This document shows positions 7,644 to 17,516 of a DNA stretch of 55,880 nt, piece after piece (position 1 is the stretch's first letter; every line of letters begins with the position of its first letter). Below the pieces are notes generated by a model, which saw nothing but the letters and a program-made list of their open reading frames with translations, was not told the origin of the DNA and did not search any database. Position numbers and translations under genes: made by a program. The DNA lies in contig JAIOPV010000175.1 of the NCBI GenBank assembly GCA_021413735.1, positions 1-55,880 on the forward strand, written 5' to 3'. Source of the stretch: Planctomycetota bacterium (lineage in GTDB: Bacteria > Planctomycetota > Planctomycetia > Gemmatales > Gemmataceae).

Positions 7644-8786
7644 TCAGCGACGTTTCATCACGGTGCGAACAAGGGCCAGCACAGCAACGAGGCCGACCAC
7701 GCCGAAATACAGCCCGATTGTTTCCATGCTAATCATTGGCTTCTCGCCGGAACCGGGCGGCAGTGCTGTTTCCGTCGCCTGCACGAGCGGTTGATCCTCG
7801 GCTGAGACGTTCCTCGGTCTTGCCTTGTCCACAGCCATGACCGCTTGCCGGTGTGCCATCAGCACCTTTCGGTTCCCGTATTGCCTGCCCCACGTCGCTT
7901 CCTCGAACAACTCCACCGCCGGCCCGATCTCACCCTGAGCCGCGTAGAGTTCGGCCAACAGCCAGGATAATCGCGCCTCGCCGGGGAACCACAACAGAAG
8001 CTGCTGAACAACTGCGATCGCATCGGGTGGCAACTTCGCCTTTTCGGAAGCAGCAATCGTGCCGGGCTCGTATTCGCCCTTCTCGTTCACGAATCGCACC
8101 GCTGGCTTCGGGCCATCTGCTCCGGGAAGTGGGAACAAAGGAAGCACATCTTCGGTTTCGTCTGCCTTCGAGCGTTCCGTGGGGCTGAGTCCTTTTCGGG
8201 CGTCCGATTCGTGCCGCCGAAGTTGGTAGAAGTGCGGCAGATATTCTGCGTCGAGCTTTTCCCACCAGTCACGTTGCTGCTTCGACAATCCCTTCACTGT
8301 TGCGGGCATCTTCGTGTCGAGCTGTCCTTCTTGGTGATACCGCAGAGCATCGACCCATTCGCCGCGATCTGCGTGAAGGTGTCCCAAAGTGCTAAACACG
8401 AAGTAATCGGGTTTCCGATCCGCAGTGTGGGGGCCGAGCAGGGCGAGTGCTTTCTCCGACTGCCCGACTCGCAGCAGATCGGCAGCAAGTGCCGCAGCAT
8501 CAAGCGGTGAAGGTTTTGCGGTCTTCTCTCGTTCGCGGATGCGTTCGAGAAATTTTGCGCGCTCCTTGTTCGGTTCCGCCCCCAATTTGGGTTCGACCCG
8601 AGCAAGACCGAGATCGCCCAGCCTTCGCTTGAACACATTGAACGATAGCGCAACGGGAGTGCCATCGTCGCTGACCGGAATCGCGAACGGTTCATCGGGT
8701 GAGTAGAGCGATGCACGACAGGGTTCGCCAAGTAGCACAAACCCGGCGATCAACCCCAGAACGATGGCAATTGCGGCTCGGCTCAT
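7644..8786 (-). CDS. secreted/membrane-anchored TPR-like protein
   Basis: The 380-residue product has an N-terminal signal-like segment (IAIVLGLIAGFVLLG), a helical middle with two TPR-like stretches (LLRVGQSEKALALLG and LGHLHADRGEWVDALRYHQ, then LAELYAAQGEIGPAVELFEEA), and a C-terminal membrane helix (IGLYFGVVGLVAVLALV) followed by RTVMKRR. This topology suggests a periplasmic scaffold held by its C-terminus. No enzymatic motif is visible. It is divergent from the hybrid kinase at 8946, with about 160 bases between them. Confidence 0.75.
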   Translation of the reverse strand: MSRAAIAIVLGLIAGFVLLGEPCRASLYSPDEPFAIPVSDDGTPVALSFNVFKRRLGDLGLARVEPKLGAEPNKERAKFLERIREREKTAKPSPLDAAALAADLLRVGQSEKALALLGPHTADRKPDYFVFSTLGHLHADRGEWVDALRYHQEGQLDTKMPATVKGLSKQQRDWWEKLDAEYLPHFYQLRRHESDARKGLSPTERSKADETEDVLPLFPLPGADGPKPAVRFVNEKGEYEPGTIAASEKAKLPPDAIAVVQQLLLWFPGEARLSWLLAELYAAQGEIGPAVELFEEATWGRQYGNRKVLMAHRQAVMAVDKARPRNVSAEDQPLVQATETALPPGSGEKPMISMETIGLYFGVVGLVAVLALVRTVMKRR

Positions 8787-8945
8787 GACCCCCCCTCCAA
8801 TTGTTCACCGGTATTGTAAGCCGCGACCACTTCCGCTCAGCGAGTTTCGCCATTGGGCGTTTGTCCGCTACGCAGTCTGTATTATGTTGATGTTACGCCG
8901 ATAACGTACACTCGTGCCCCGCATCCTCCGCCCTTGGATGACGCG

Positions 8946-11900
8946 ATGTCTGATGGCGATCCGTTTACCTCAAACAAACTGCCCCTGCCAACTCGGTCTG
9001 CCGCGCTGCGTGCGGTCGAGTTGGGGCTGGCGGTTGCGGCGGTGTACGCGCTGGCTGGTGTCGGCGGATCGCAATTGGCGAAGATTTTCAGTGGAGTCTC
9101 GATCTTCTGGCCGGCGGCAGGGATCGCACTCGCTGCCGTGATTCGCTATGGCTGGAAAGCGCTGCCGGGCGTTGCGCTCGGTGCCGTGATCGTGAACCTG
9201 TCGAACCTGAAACTCAATGGTGATCCGCTCGGAGCATTATGGATCGCCGTGGGGAATGTTGGAAGTACCGCGTTCGCGGGATGGCTTGCCACACACCACA
9301 GAAAAGTAACGCTCGACAACGTGAACGGCGTTGGTGTGTTGGTCGTGGCGGCGGTTCTCGGGTCGGTTCCGGCCGCGATCATCGGACCGGCAACGGTATG
9401 GTGGTTTGGCGGAATGTTGCCGGGCGACACAATCATGTCGGCCGTCGTGTGGTGGACGGGCGACATGGCTGGCGTGTTGTTGCTCGTTCCCATTATGCTC
9501 TGGCCGACGCTCGCCACCCAAGCGAATAGTCGCTCAGGCATCGTGTGGGCGGGATTGATTGTGTCCGGCGTGTTCGCGATGGGCTTCGCGGCAAGTCCGA
9601 ACGTACCTCACCCCGCGAGCCTGATGGCCTGCCTCCCGATCATGGCGATTGCGGCCGCCCGCTACGGACCGCGAGGCGCTGCAATCGCGAATCTTCTCAC
9701 TGCGATGGTGGTCGTGGTTCTCGCGGTTCACCCGCAGGAGATGGGCGAACGGCTCGCGCTGGTCGGGTTCCTCGCCGTGTCCGCAGTAACATCGCTGTGC
9801 CTGGGAACCGTGACTGCCGAACGCGACACGGCCGAGGCCGCACTGACGGCCGACATCGCGGCGAGAGTGGCTGCCGAGTCGCAGAAGGCGATTGCCGAGG
9901 CCGCTCTCGCTGCCGACCGTGCGAGGTTCGCCACACTACTGGCGCATTCACACGATGCTATCGCGGTGATGAACGCCGAGGGCCGCACGACGTTCGTCTC
10001 TGCCGCGATTACCCAACTCACAGGCCGCACCCCTGCCGAACTGATGGGGGGTTCCACGTTTGCGAACGTCCATCCCGACGACCTTACCCTGGTTCAGCTC
10101 ACGTTCGCCGATACGCTCGCACACCCAGGACTTCACACGAAGGCCGAGTTTCGAGTGCAGACGACGGACGGCCGATGGATCTGGCTGGAAGCCCTGGCAA
10201 CGAACCACCTGGACGAACCAGCCGTTGCCGGGGTGGTCGTGAACATTCGCGATGTGACCGAGCGGCGGGAAGTCGAAACGCAGTTCCGGGAAGCCCGAAC
10301 GCTGCTCGAAGTCACCGGGGCTTTAGCTCGCATCGGCGGCTGGGAATACGTGATCCCCGAGAAGCGGCTGACATGGTCCCAGCAGACGTACCGCATTCAC
10401 GAACTCAGCCCCGGCGAGTACACTCCCAGCCCCGAGACCGCGCTCGAATTCTATGCTCCCGAAGCACGACCCCTCATCGTCGAGGCTGGCCAAACAGCCA
10501 TAGCCACGGGGCAGGGTTGGGATCTCGTGCTTCCGTTCATCACGGCTCGCGGCAATCGTCTGTGGGTGAATGCGATCGGTCAACTTGAGATGCGGGGAGA
10601 CAAACCGTATCGACTCTACGGCACCTTCCAGGACGTGACCGCACGAATCGAGGCTGAGAAGGCGGTTGAGCGAAGTGAGGACCGCTACAAGAATCTGTTC
10701 GAGGCTGCGCCGGTTGCGATCTGGGAAGAAGACCTCACCGGAATCGCGGATTGGTTCGCAACGCTCCGTGCCAGCGGCATCGTCGATCTCGATGCGCATC
10801 TCGTGGCACATCCGGACTTGGTCACGGACGCAGTCAAGTTGATTCGCGTGAGGGACGTGAACCAGGCGGCTGTCGCGATGAACCGTGCGGCCGATAAAGC
10901 GGAGTTGGTCTCCAACCTTTCCAAGCTGCTGGGGTCGGAGTCGAGTGCCGCGTTTTCGGCGGAGTTGGTCGGGCTTTGGAACGGAGAACGCGCACTGCGG
11001 CTTGAGACGAGATCCGTTCGCCTGACGGGAGAGCCGACCGACGTCGTGTTGCACGTTGGGGTGCCGAACGATGGCGGTAGGCCAGACCTTTCGCGAGTGG
11101 TGGTTCTCGCGGTCGATGTGACGGATCAGAAACGGCTCGAAGAACAGTTTCGGCAGGCGCAGAAGCTGGAAGCCGTGGCCCGGCTCGCGGGCGGGATCGC
11201 GCACGATTTCAACAATCTCCTCACGGTCATCAACGGCTTCAGCGAGTTGATCGCCGCCGAGGCTGCCCCCGGCTCTGCGGTTAAGGCGTTGATTACGCAC
11301 ATTCAGGCTGCGGGCGAACGCGGAGCTGATCTCACGCGGCAACTGCTGGCGTTCAGCCGAAAGCAGTCTCCGGTTGCTGGCCCTGTCGATCTCGCTGCCG
11401 TTGTCGAAGGGCTTCGACCGTTGCTTGCTCCGCTGATTGGTGAAGAGGTGAAGCTGGTCACGCGGATTGAGCCCGTGCCGAAAGTGTTGGCCGATCGAGG
11501 GCAACTCGAATCGGTGGTGATGAACCTGTGCGTGAACGCACGGGACGCGATGCCCGACGGTGGCACCTTGACCGTCGAGACTGGCGTGGTGGAAATCGCC
11601 GACACGCCCGGCCCCGACGATCCGCCTCTGGGTCGGTGGGTGGTGTTGTCGGTCAGCGACACGGGAACGGGCATTCCGGAGGAGGTTCGGCCGCACCTCT
11701 TCGAGCCGTTCTTCACGACGAAGGAACTCGGCAAGGGAACCGGGCTGGGGCTATCCACCGTCTACGGGATCGCCGCGACGGCCGGCGGCCACATCCGTTT
11801 CACGACCGCCACGGACTGCGGCACCACCTTCCACATCTACCTTCCGACTGCGGCGATGGGAGCGAGTCTCTTCCCAGCGCAGCCCGTTAGTGAATCTCTC

Positions 11901-12353
11901 GACGGTGTCGCGCACAGCGCTGAAAACCATACAGCGTTGCCGCCAGCGCGTTCGCCCATTACTCCGATCGCAGGTACGCCGCTCATCATGATCGTTGAGG
12001 ATCAGTTCGCGATTCGTGAACTGTCGGCGCGAGTTCTGGAGGAGACGGGCTTCGAGGTGGTGACGGCTGCCGACGGACTTGAAGCGATCGGGAAGTTGAT
12101 CGATCTTCCGCGACCGCTTGGGGTGTTGGTGACGGACGTGCGCATGCCTCGCATGACGGGCCGCGAACTCGCCGATCGCGTGCGTTTGACGTACCCGGAG
12201 GTGAAGGTGCTGTTCGTCTCCGGGTGCACCGAGGAACTATCGTCGTTGAACGAGGCGTTTCTGGCGAAGCCGTTCAACCTCGATGAACTGACCGACGCCG
12301 TCATCGCAATCATCAGCCCGCCGAAGGGCGAAGCAAACGCCCTGATTTCGTAG
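8946..12353 (+). CDS. hybrid sensor histidine kinase (MASE1-PAS-PAS-PAS-HisKA-HATPase-REC)
   Basis: The 1135-residue protein has a multi-helix MASE1-like sensor (about 20-300; GVSIFWPAAGIALAAVI is typical), a short coiled coil, and PAS modules near 328, 452 and 577. The HisKA box GGIAHDFNNLLTVI follows with phospho-acceptor His753, then HATPase motifs NARDAMPDGG, DTGTGIPEEV and GKGTGLGLSTVYGI. A C-terminal receiver has phospho-acceptor Asp1064 in VTDVRMPRMTG and AKPF. The HDFNN form of the H-box is common in kinases that pass phosphate to a fused receiver. No output regulator is adjacent. The ATG at 8946 was chosen over an upstream one because the upstream extension is not protein-like. Confidence 0.9.
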   Translation: MSDGDPFTSNKLPLPTRSAALRAVELGLAVAAVYALAGVGGSQLAKIFSGVSIFWPAAGIALAAVIRYGWKALPGVALGAVIVNLSNLKLNGDPLGALWIAVGNVGSTAFAGWLATHHRKVTLDNVNGVGVLVVAAVLGSVPAAIIGPATVWWFGGMLPGDTIMSAVVWWTGDMAGVLLLVPIMLWPTLATQANSRSGIVWAGLIVSGVFAMGFAASPNVPHPASLMACLPIMAIAAARYGPRGAAIANLLTAMVVVVLAVHPQEMGERLALVGFLAVSAVTSLCLGTVTAERDTAEAALTADIAARVAAESQKAIAEAALAADRARFATLLAHSHDAIAVMNAEGRTTFVSAAITQLTGRTPAELMGGSTFANVHPDDLTLVQLTFADTLAHPGLHTKAEFRVQTTDGRWIWLEALATNHLDEPAVAGVVVNIRDVTERREVETQFREARTLLEVTGALARIGGWEYVIPEKRLTWSQQTYRIHELSPGEYTPSPETALEFYAPEARPLIVEAGQTAIATGQGWDLVLPFITARGNRLWVNAIGQLEMRGDKPYRLYGTFQDVTARIEAEKAVERSEDRYKNLFEAAPVAIWEEDLTGIADWFATLRASGIVDLDAHLVAHPDLVTDAVKLIRVRDVNQAAVAMNRAADKAELVSNLSKLLGSESSAAFSAELVGLWNGERALRLETRSVRLTGEPTDVVLHVGVPNDGGRPDLSRVVVLAVDVTDQKRLEEQFRQAQKLEAVARLAGGIAHDFNNLLTVINGFSELIAAEAAPGSAVKALITHIQAAGERGADLTRQLLAFSRKQSPVAGPVDLAAVVEGLRPLLAPLIGEEVKLVTRIEPVPKVLADRGQLESVVMNLCVNARDAMPDGGTLTVETGVVEIADTPGPDDPPLGRWVVLSVSDTGTGIPEEVRPHLFEPFFTTKELGKGTGLGLSTVYGIAATAGGHIRFTTATDCGTTFHIYLPTAAMGASLFPAQPVSESLDGVAHSAENHTALPPARSPITPIAGTPLIMIVEDQFAIRELSARVLEETGFEVVTAADGLEAIGKLIDLPRPLGVLVTDVRMPRMTGRELADRVRLTYPEVKVLFVSGCTEELSSLNEAFLAKPFNLDELTDAVIAIISPPKGEANALIS

Positions 12354-12362
12354 GCATTTCGG

Positions 12363-13454
12363 CTATTCGCCAGTGAGCCATGCACGCGGGAACCGAGCGA
12401 ACGTGATTGTCTCATAAGGACTCTTGTCGCCGCGTTCGTAGAGGCAACCGATCTCGCCGTTCGGTAGCACCGTCAAGCACGAATACGCCGCCGGGCCTGT
12501 GTGCAACTCCTTCGCAAGTGACCACGTCTTCCCCTCATCGCGGCTCAATCGCACAGTCAACTTTTCGCGCTTCAGGCTGGCAGGGTTCGAGAACAGCAGC
12601 CCGCCTTTGTCGCCGGGAAGCCGCAAGATGCTCGCCTGACACACCGGCTCAATCAACTCCTTCTCCTCGACCGGCTTCGTGAACGTTTCGCCACCGTCCT
12701 TGCTGATCGCCACGAATCGCCGGTTGTTGGCTGCGTAAGTCCGCATGTTCAGCATCACGGAACCGTCGGCCAGTTCGACCGCCTGCGACTCATTGCAGTT
12801 CGGTCCAACGACCCCGCCGAGTTTCCATGACTTGCCAGCGTCGTCGCTGAAGATGACGTGCGACTCGCGAACCTTGCCACCATCCGATTTGCTGTCGCAC
12901 GGGATGAGCAGCCGACCGCTCTTCAGTTGAATGCCGACCCCTGGACCGGTTGCGTACCATGTCCACCCCGGCTTCGTGACGTCCTTCGTGATCTCGGTCG
13001 GCTTGCTCCATGTCGTGCCGTCGTCAGTGCTGCTGGTGATCCACGCAGTGCGTCCGGCCTTGCTCTTGCCGCTCACAATAGCCGATTCCGAATCGGTGCC
13101 GATGTTATGCGTCATCAGCAGGTGAATGGTGCCGGTCTTGGTATCGACAACCGGGCACGGGTTGCCGCAGGTGTTCGCGGCATCATCCCAGACGATTTGC
13201 GTCTTGCCCCAGGTTTTGCCGCCGTCGTCGCTGCGTTTCAGGATCATGTCGATGTCGCCGGCGTCGCCGCGGCCGCCTTTGCGACCTTCGCAAAACGCGA
13301 GCACACCGCCCTTCGGCGTGACGATCACGGATGGAATGCGGTAGGTGTGATAGCCGCCTTCGCCAGAGACGAACACCGGCGTTTGCACCGGATCGGCAGC
13401 CAGAGTGAATGCCGGAGTCAGGAGAACGAACCAGGCCGGAGAGAGACGACGCAT
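12363..13454 (-). CDS. secreted exo-sialidase (GH33-like, BNR repeats)
   Basis: The 363-residue protein has a signal peptide (MRRLSPAWFVLLTPAFTLAA) and a six-bladed sialidase fold. The arginine-bearing YRIPS motif follows at once, and Asp-boxes are visible (SDDGGKTWGK, STDDGTTWSK, SDDAGKSWKL, SRDEGKTWSL). A C-terminal YSCLTVLPNGEIGCLYE carries the Tyr/Glu region of the active site. It would release terminal sialic acids from glycoconjugates outside the cytoplasm. It ends 9 bases from the kinase gene on the other strand. Confidence 0.9.
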   Translation of the reverse strand: MRRLSPAWFVLLTPAFTLAADPVQTPVFVSGEGGYHTYRIPSVIVTPKGGVLAFCEGRKGGRGDAGDIDMILKRSDDGGKTWGKTQIVWDDAANTCGNPCPVVDTKTGTIHLLMTHNIGTDSESAIVSGKSKAGRTAWITSSTDDGTTWSKPTEITKDVTKPGWTWYATGPGVGIQLKSGRLLIPCDSKSDGGKVRESHVIFSDDAGKSWKLGGVVGPNCNESQAVELADGSVMLNMRTYAANNRRFVAISKDGGETFTKPVEEKELIEPVCQASILRLPGDKGGLLFSNPASLKREKLTVRLSRDEGKTWSLAKELHTGPAAYSCLTVLPNGEIGCLYERGDKSPYETITFARFPRAWLTGE

Positions 13455-13477
13455 GAGGAAACTCCGAGACGCAGGGG

Positions 13478-13496
13478 CCTGGAGCGTTGCCCCAGG
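13478..13496. repeat. short imperfect palindrome
   Basis: CCTGGAGCGTTGCCCCAGG pairs as CCTGG/CCAGG with a nearly symmetric interior. It fills the gap between the unknown gene and the sialidase. I infer it is a copy of a small dispersed palindrome, but only one clear copy is seen here. Confidence 0.4.
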
Positions 13497-13497
13497 T

Positions 13498-14397
13498 TTA
13501 GATTAACTTACCGAGTCGTGCGGCGACTTGCGAAGGGTTCAGCACTTCGAGCAATCGCACATCGGCTGCCAGCGCGGGGAAGCGTCGGTTCACTTCCCAC
13601 GTTGCACGGTACGCCGGCGGACCAAGCAGCACCACACGCTCGCCCTCGCACGTCGGAATGGCCGCGAATGCTGTGTGCGGCCAGAGCCAGTGATCGCTTC
13701 CACCGAAGCCGTCGGGCAGCGAACCATTCGGACGTAATGCCGCGGAAGCGTACATCTGGAAGCGAGCCTCCGCTGTCATCGGCACACCACCAGTCGAGGT
13801 CGGGTGGACACTTCGGCACGCGGTCACGAAACGCCCCAGAACTCGCGGACCGGGCAACAGACCGCCCAGCGCATCGAGTAGCAGGATGTGAAATTGTCCG
13901 ACATCCGCCACGCCACGAACGAGCAGTCGGAAGCCAGCCTTGAGTTCGGGGTGCAACACCGTTACCAATTCGTCATCCGGCACTGTCAGCAAGTCGGCCA
14001 ACTCTTTCGCAGCAGCACATGCCGAAGCGAGCGACTCTGCCGCGTTTCGCATTCCCGGTGTCGCACGTGCGACTCGCCGCAGGTCGATCGAGCCACACAG
14101 CACCGAAACCTCGGCCGCGATGCGTTCCGACAACTCCACGAACGGATCGGTAGCTGATGCCGTGGGGCGTGCGACTTCGAGTTCGGCTTGTTTGCGGCGG
14201 TCGAAGAAGAAGACCGCAGGCTCGTTCCATCGTGGCCGTGAACGGGTTGGAATTGCTGCGATCATGTCCGCTGCGAGAAGCGCGAACCGACTGATTGCGT
14301 CGTATCCCGCGTCTGGAGTTGGTTGCGGCGCGAGGGGTGAGGGATCTGTGCGGAGATTGAGGGACGTAGTGGCACGATCGAGGAGTCGGGTGAGCAT
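13498..14397 (-). CDS. hypothetical protein, function unknown
   Basis: The 299-residue protein is soluble, alanine- and leucine-rich, with no signal peptide, membrane helix or motif I recognise. A GGAGGA about 8 bases before the ATG at 14397 and normal codon use support it as real. The C-terminal third (GGSDHWLWPHTAFAAIPTCEGERVVLLGPP) has a conserved look. It lies 43 bases upstream of the sialidase on the same strand and may be cotranscribed, which does not by itself give a role. Confidence 0.7.
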   Translation of the reverse strand: MLTRLLDRATTSLNLRTDPSPLAPQPTPDAGYDAISRFALLAADMIAAIPTRSRPRWNEPAVFFFDRRKQAELEVARPTASATDPFVELSERIAAEVSVLCGSIDLRRVARATPGMRNAAESLASACAAAKELADLLTVPDDELVTVLHPELKAGFRLLVRGVADVGQFHILLLDALGGLLPGPRVLGRFVTACRSVHPTSTGGVPMTAEARFQMYASAALRPNGSLPDGFGGSDHWLWPHTAFAAIPTCEGERVVLLGPPAYRATWEVNRRFPALAADVRLLEVLNPSQVAARLGKLI

Positions 14398-14809
14398 CGA
14401 AGTCGTCCTCCGTGACGGGCATACAAATTAGACGCTGAACCCTCAGCGACTTCAAGGGGAACTACCGACCATCCGCTCAACTCGAAATCCCTGGCAAGGT
14501 ACGGACCGTGATGGCTGATGGCGTAATGGGGATCCAGTCGCTCCCCCTGTCGAGGTCCACGCCAAAGCCGACAAGGAGTCGCTGATCGCCGCCGAAGCCC
14601 AGCACTTGAGACTCGTGGGTGACGCTGCCTTCCGCCCAGTTCTGCCGGGCTCCGCCGGGATCGGTCTGGCGCTTGTCGGCGGCTTCGTGCGGCTCTCGGC
14701 GGCGGTCGAGGCCACGAGGGACGGATCCCGCCCGGTCCCCAAAGTCGTGCTGGGCAGCGGCGGTTTCTTGAGGCCCATTTTCACGATACTCTGTCACCAG
14801 TCGGATGCC
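14398..14809. other. gap without a confident gene
   Basis: Several overlapping frames of about 110 codons are open on the minus strand (for example 14477-14797, ending VRTLPGISS) and one on the plus strand, but none has a recognisable fold or a convincing ribosome binding site. It may be a decayed gene. No promoter or hairpin stands out. Confidence 0.4.
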
Positions 14810-15925
14810 CTACTGTGGGCTGTGGCTCTTCCTCCACGCTCGTCCCATCGCATCTGCCGCCATGATCGCATCAGCCACCATGTCCGGCAGGACTTCAAAC
14901 GGCTCATTATGAATCGTTTCGCTCTCCACTGTCGCACGAACAGCGATCTTTTTCAGGTCTTCTTTGGGCAACTCTTTCAGGCCGATGTCGGCCAATGTAA
15001 TTGGGAGTCCAACCTCGGTTGCGAAGCCAAGCACTCGATGCAACACCGACCGAGGTTGGCCTTCGAGCACCAGTTGGGCCAACAAGCCAAACGATACCTT
15101 TTCGCCATGCAGGTAGCCATGAGTAGCTGGAACGGTCGTCAGGCCGTTATGGATGGCGTGGGCTGCCGCAAGGCCGGACGACTCGAAGCCAAGCCCGGAC
15201 AACAGCGTATTTGCCTCGACAATTCGCTCCAGAGCCGGGGTTACGACTTGCGTTTGAACAGCACTTAGAGCGTCCGCTCCATCAGCCAGCAAGGTGCGGT
15301 AACAGAGTTCCGCCAGTGCCGAGGCCGTCTGCGTCGAAAGCCCACCACGCATGTTCTTGACACGGCCATCGACACACGTTTTGGCCTCGAACCATGTCGC
15401 CAACGCATCACCCATCCCCGCCACCAAGAGCCGAGGCGGACTCAATGCGATCACTTGTGTATCGACCAGCACCAACTCCGGGTTCTTCCGATAGATACGA
15501 AAACATTCGACAACGCCTTCGTCCGAATAAATCACCGATAACGCACTGCAAGGGGCATCGCTGGAAGCGACAGTCGGACAGTTCACCACGGGCAAATTCA
15601 AATCAGTGGCGGCGGCGCGGGCAGCGTCAAGAACTTTTCCGCCTCCGGCTCCGACGATAACTCGCGACGTGTTTCCCTTTGCTGCTTGCTTGATCCGCTC
15701 GATTTCGGTCAGCGAACATTCGCCACCGAATTCATGCACGGCATAGGCGATTCCGGCTTCTGCGAAAGTCTGTTTCCAAGTGGCGGACAGCAAGCGAATG
15801 GGAGAGCGACTTGCGATAATGAGTGCCGGGCCGTTCAGTCCCAATCCGACCATCTCCGCTCCCAAAACGGCAGTCGCGTTTTTCCCTTGGGTATAGCGGC
15901 TTGGCGAGCAGAAGATGGAGAGCAT
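14810..15925 (-). CDS. gldA: glycerol dehydrogenase-like iron/zinc alcohol dehydrogenase
   Basis: The 371-residue protein matches the GldA group: N-terminal SRYTQGKNA, the nucleotide-binding GAGGGKVLDAARAAA, VNCPTVASSDAPCSALSVIY, and metal ligands in GMGDALATWFEA (Asp), GLAAAHAIHNGL (His) and HGEKVSFG (His). The usual reaction is NAD-dependent oxidation of glycerol to dihydroxyacetone; related polyols cannot be excluded. AAGG lies 7 bases before the ATG. It follows a kinase fragment by about 50 bases, suggesting the region upstream was rearranged. It is not the gliding protein also called GldA. Confidence 0.9.
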   Translation of the reverse strand: MLSIFCSPSRYTQGKNATAVLGAEMVGLGLNGPALIIASRSPIRLLSATWKQTFAEAGIAYAVHEFGGECSLTEIERIKQAAKGNTSRVIVGAGGGKVLDAARAAATDLNLPVVNCPTVASSDAPCSALSVIYSDEGVVECFRIYRKNPELVLVDTQVIALSPPRLLVAGMGDALATWFEAKTCVDGRVKNMRGGLSTQTASALAELCYRTLLADGADALSAVQTQVVTPALERIVEANTLLSGLGFESSGLAAAHAIHNGLTTVPATHGYLHGEKVSFGLLAQLVLEGQPRSVLHRVLGFATEVGLPITLADIGLKELPKEDLKKIAVRATVESETIHNEPFEVLPDMVADAIMAADAMGRAWRKSHSPQ

Positions 15926-15976
15926 GGTGTGGCCTTTCGGTTGGATTCAGGTAAGTCGTGTGCTTCGGCATGAGCG

Positions 15977-16195
15977 CTAGAGACGCTGTAACTGATCGTA
16001 GTGGGCGAGGTAAACGATGCCGAAGTCTCTTCGATTCAGGACTTTCTCCGCAGGGTAACGACCGATTCTCTGCGGCGTGGTCGCAGGGGCAGTCACGACA
16101 AGCATGGTGGCATTGAACGAGGGTGATTCATCGAGACTTGGCTCGCACACGCCAGTCCTGTCGGATTGGTTGATCGTCCACTCAGGTTTGTCCAT
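15977..16195 (-). pseudogene. truncated Ser/Thr protein kinase N-terminus
   Basis: A 72-codon frame from 16195 ends with TPQRIGRYPAEKVLNRRDF followed by GIVYLAHYDQLQRL and a stop. This matches the start of planctomycete kinases, which normally read IGRY.(V)EKVLG.GGFG.VYLAHD.QL. The glycine loop is ruined (LNRRDFG instead of LGxGGFG), His-Asp has become HY, and the frame stops before the ATP-binding lysine. The rest of the kinase is absent: 51 bases further on is the glycerol dehydrogenase start. I read it as a relic cut by deletion. Confidence 0.75.
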
Positions 16196-16652
16196 GATGG
16201 TGGCCGTTTCAAAGGCTGATCGTTGAGTTTCCCTTTTGGCTGCCATCGTACCCGCAGTGCGAGGAGGGGAACAGGAATGGGCGGATGAAACCCATCGAAT
16301 CCAACGTTCTCGACAACGATTTTCACCAGTGCGATTGGAATTGGCCTGAGAATGAGAGTGGATGACTGTGCCGGGGCGAGCTGTCAGTTGGTTAAGAGTT
16401 CTCATCCCCTTGCGGGATTTTCTGCTTCAGGCAGCGGGGCTTTGCGAGCGGATGAGAGGTAAAGCCCGCCGAGATGTTGAAGGTTTTACCCCTCACTCAC
16501 TCGGCCAGTCGGTATGCCGACCTGTTGGCAGGCCGACATTCCGGCTGAAGCGCGGCCACCCTCTCCCGCAAGGGGAGAGGGCAAAGACGCGTGGATGCGA
16601 AACACTTGCACTCTTCGTGCGACAGTCTCTATTTTGCCTGGATTTAAGCCAT
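16196..16652. other. gene-free stretch with two hairpin repeats
   Basis: No gene is recognisable. Around 16511-16548 an imperfect 18-base inverted repeat begins GTCGGTATGCCGACCTG, and at 16560-16582 CCCTCTCCC pairs with GGGGAGAGGG across a short loop. The second resembles the element inside hpnE. Either may end transcription of the ABC ATPase, read from the other side. Confidence 0.55.
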
Positions 16653-17375
16653 TTAGATGCCTTCGCTATTCGTCAACTTCACGAAGATGTCTTCGAGCGA
16701 CTTGTTCTTATTACGTTGGCGAACAGCAGCCAACGATCCGTCTTCGACCACCTGCCCCTGATAAATCACGATCACCGAATCGCAGGTGGCTTCCACTTCC
16801 GACAAGATATGCGTTGAGAGCAACATCGTGTGCTGCTTGCCGAGTTCACGCATCAGCTTCCGGGTTTCGCGAATCTGCGTCGGGTCGAGGCCAGCCGTCG
16901 GTTCATCGAGAATCAGCACGGGCGGGTCGGCGATCAGTGCATCCGCAAGCCCGACTCGTTGCCGGTAGCCCTTCGAGAGTGTGCCGATGATTTGCCGTTT
17001 CACGTCGGTCAGCCAGCAGCGTTCGAGAACGTAACCGATTCGCGTTCTGCGTTCGCTACGACCAAGACCCTTCAAGCCGCCACGGAACCAGAGGTATTCG
17101 TCAACTCGCATGTCGGCGTAAATGGGGCAGTTCTCGGGCATATAGCCGATGCGTCGCCGAGCGCCGATCGGATCCCAGAACACATCCTTGCCGTCGATCT
17201 TGGCTGTGCCGGAGGTCGCTGTGAGGAACCCCGCGAGAATCCGCATCGTGGTCGATTTGCCGGCACCGTTCGGACCGAGAACGCCAACGACCTGCCCCTT
17301 ATCCACCTGAAAGGACACTTCGCGGACGGCGGGATACTCGCCGTAATACTTCGTCAGGTTTTTGACGACGATCAT
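16653..17375 (-). CDS. ABC transporter ATP-binding protein (gliding/NosF-type)
   Basis: The 240-residue ATPase has Walker A GPNGAGKST (residues about 34-42), the signature variant LSKGYRQRVGLADAL, Walker B PVLILDEPTAGLDP and switch His in LLSTHIL. The KGYRQR signature is typical of ATPases paired with ABC-2 permeases of the GldF/NosY type. No permease adjoins it. The matching permease, GldG-like and DUF4340 genes are at 38.4-46.6 kb, so this may be their missing motor. It is flanked by a Sel1 protein and a gene-poor stretch. Confidence 0.9.
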   Translation of the reverse strand: MIVVKNLTKYYGEYPAVREVSFQVDKGQVVGVLGPNGAGKSTTMRILAGFLTATSGTAKIDGKDVFWDPIGARRRIGYMPENCPIYADMRVDEYLWFRGGLKGLGRSERRTRIGYVLERCWLTDVKRQIIGTLSKGYRQRVGLADALIADPPVLILDEPTAGLDPTQIRETRKLMRELGKQHTMLLSTHILSEVEATCDSVIVIYQGQVVEDGSLAAVRQRNKNKSLEDIFVKLTNSEGI

Positions 17376-17516
17376 GGTGCGTCGGCTCCGAGAGTCTGAC
17401 GAAGCCGATGCGGATGCTGGCTTCTCCAGGGCGAGTCGTCACACAACAGCATTAAGACAGGGTGATTGGCGCGGCAAGAGCGCCTGTGGTCGAAGTTGCA
17501 ACCGACCGGAAGGCAT

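Noticed and set aside
10323-11696. Open frame of 457 codons opposite the hybrid kinase
   Set aside because: It is antisense to the conserved PAS and HisKA domains and shows no protein-like motif.
14477-14797. Minus-strand frame of about 106 codons between the unknown gene and glycerol dehydrogenase
   Set aside because: Three overlapping frames are open over the same stretch and none has a motif or good start; kept only as an unassigned gap.
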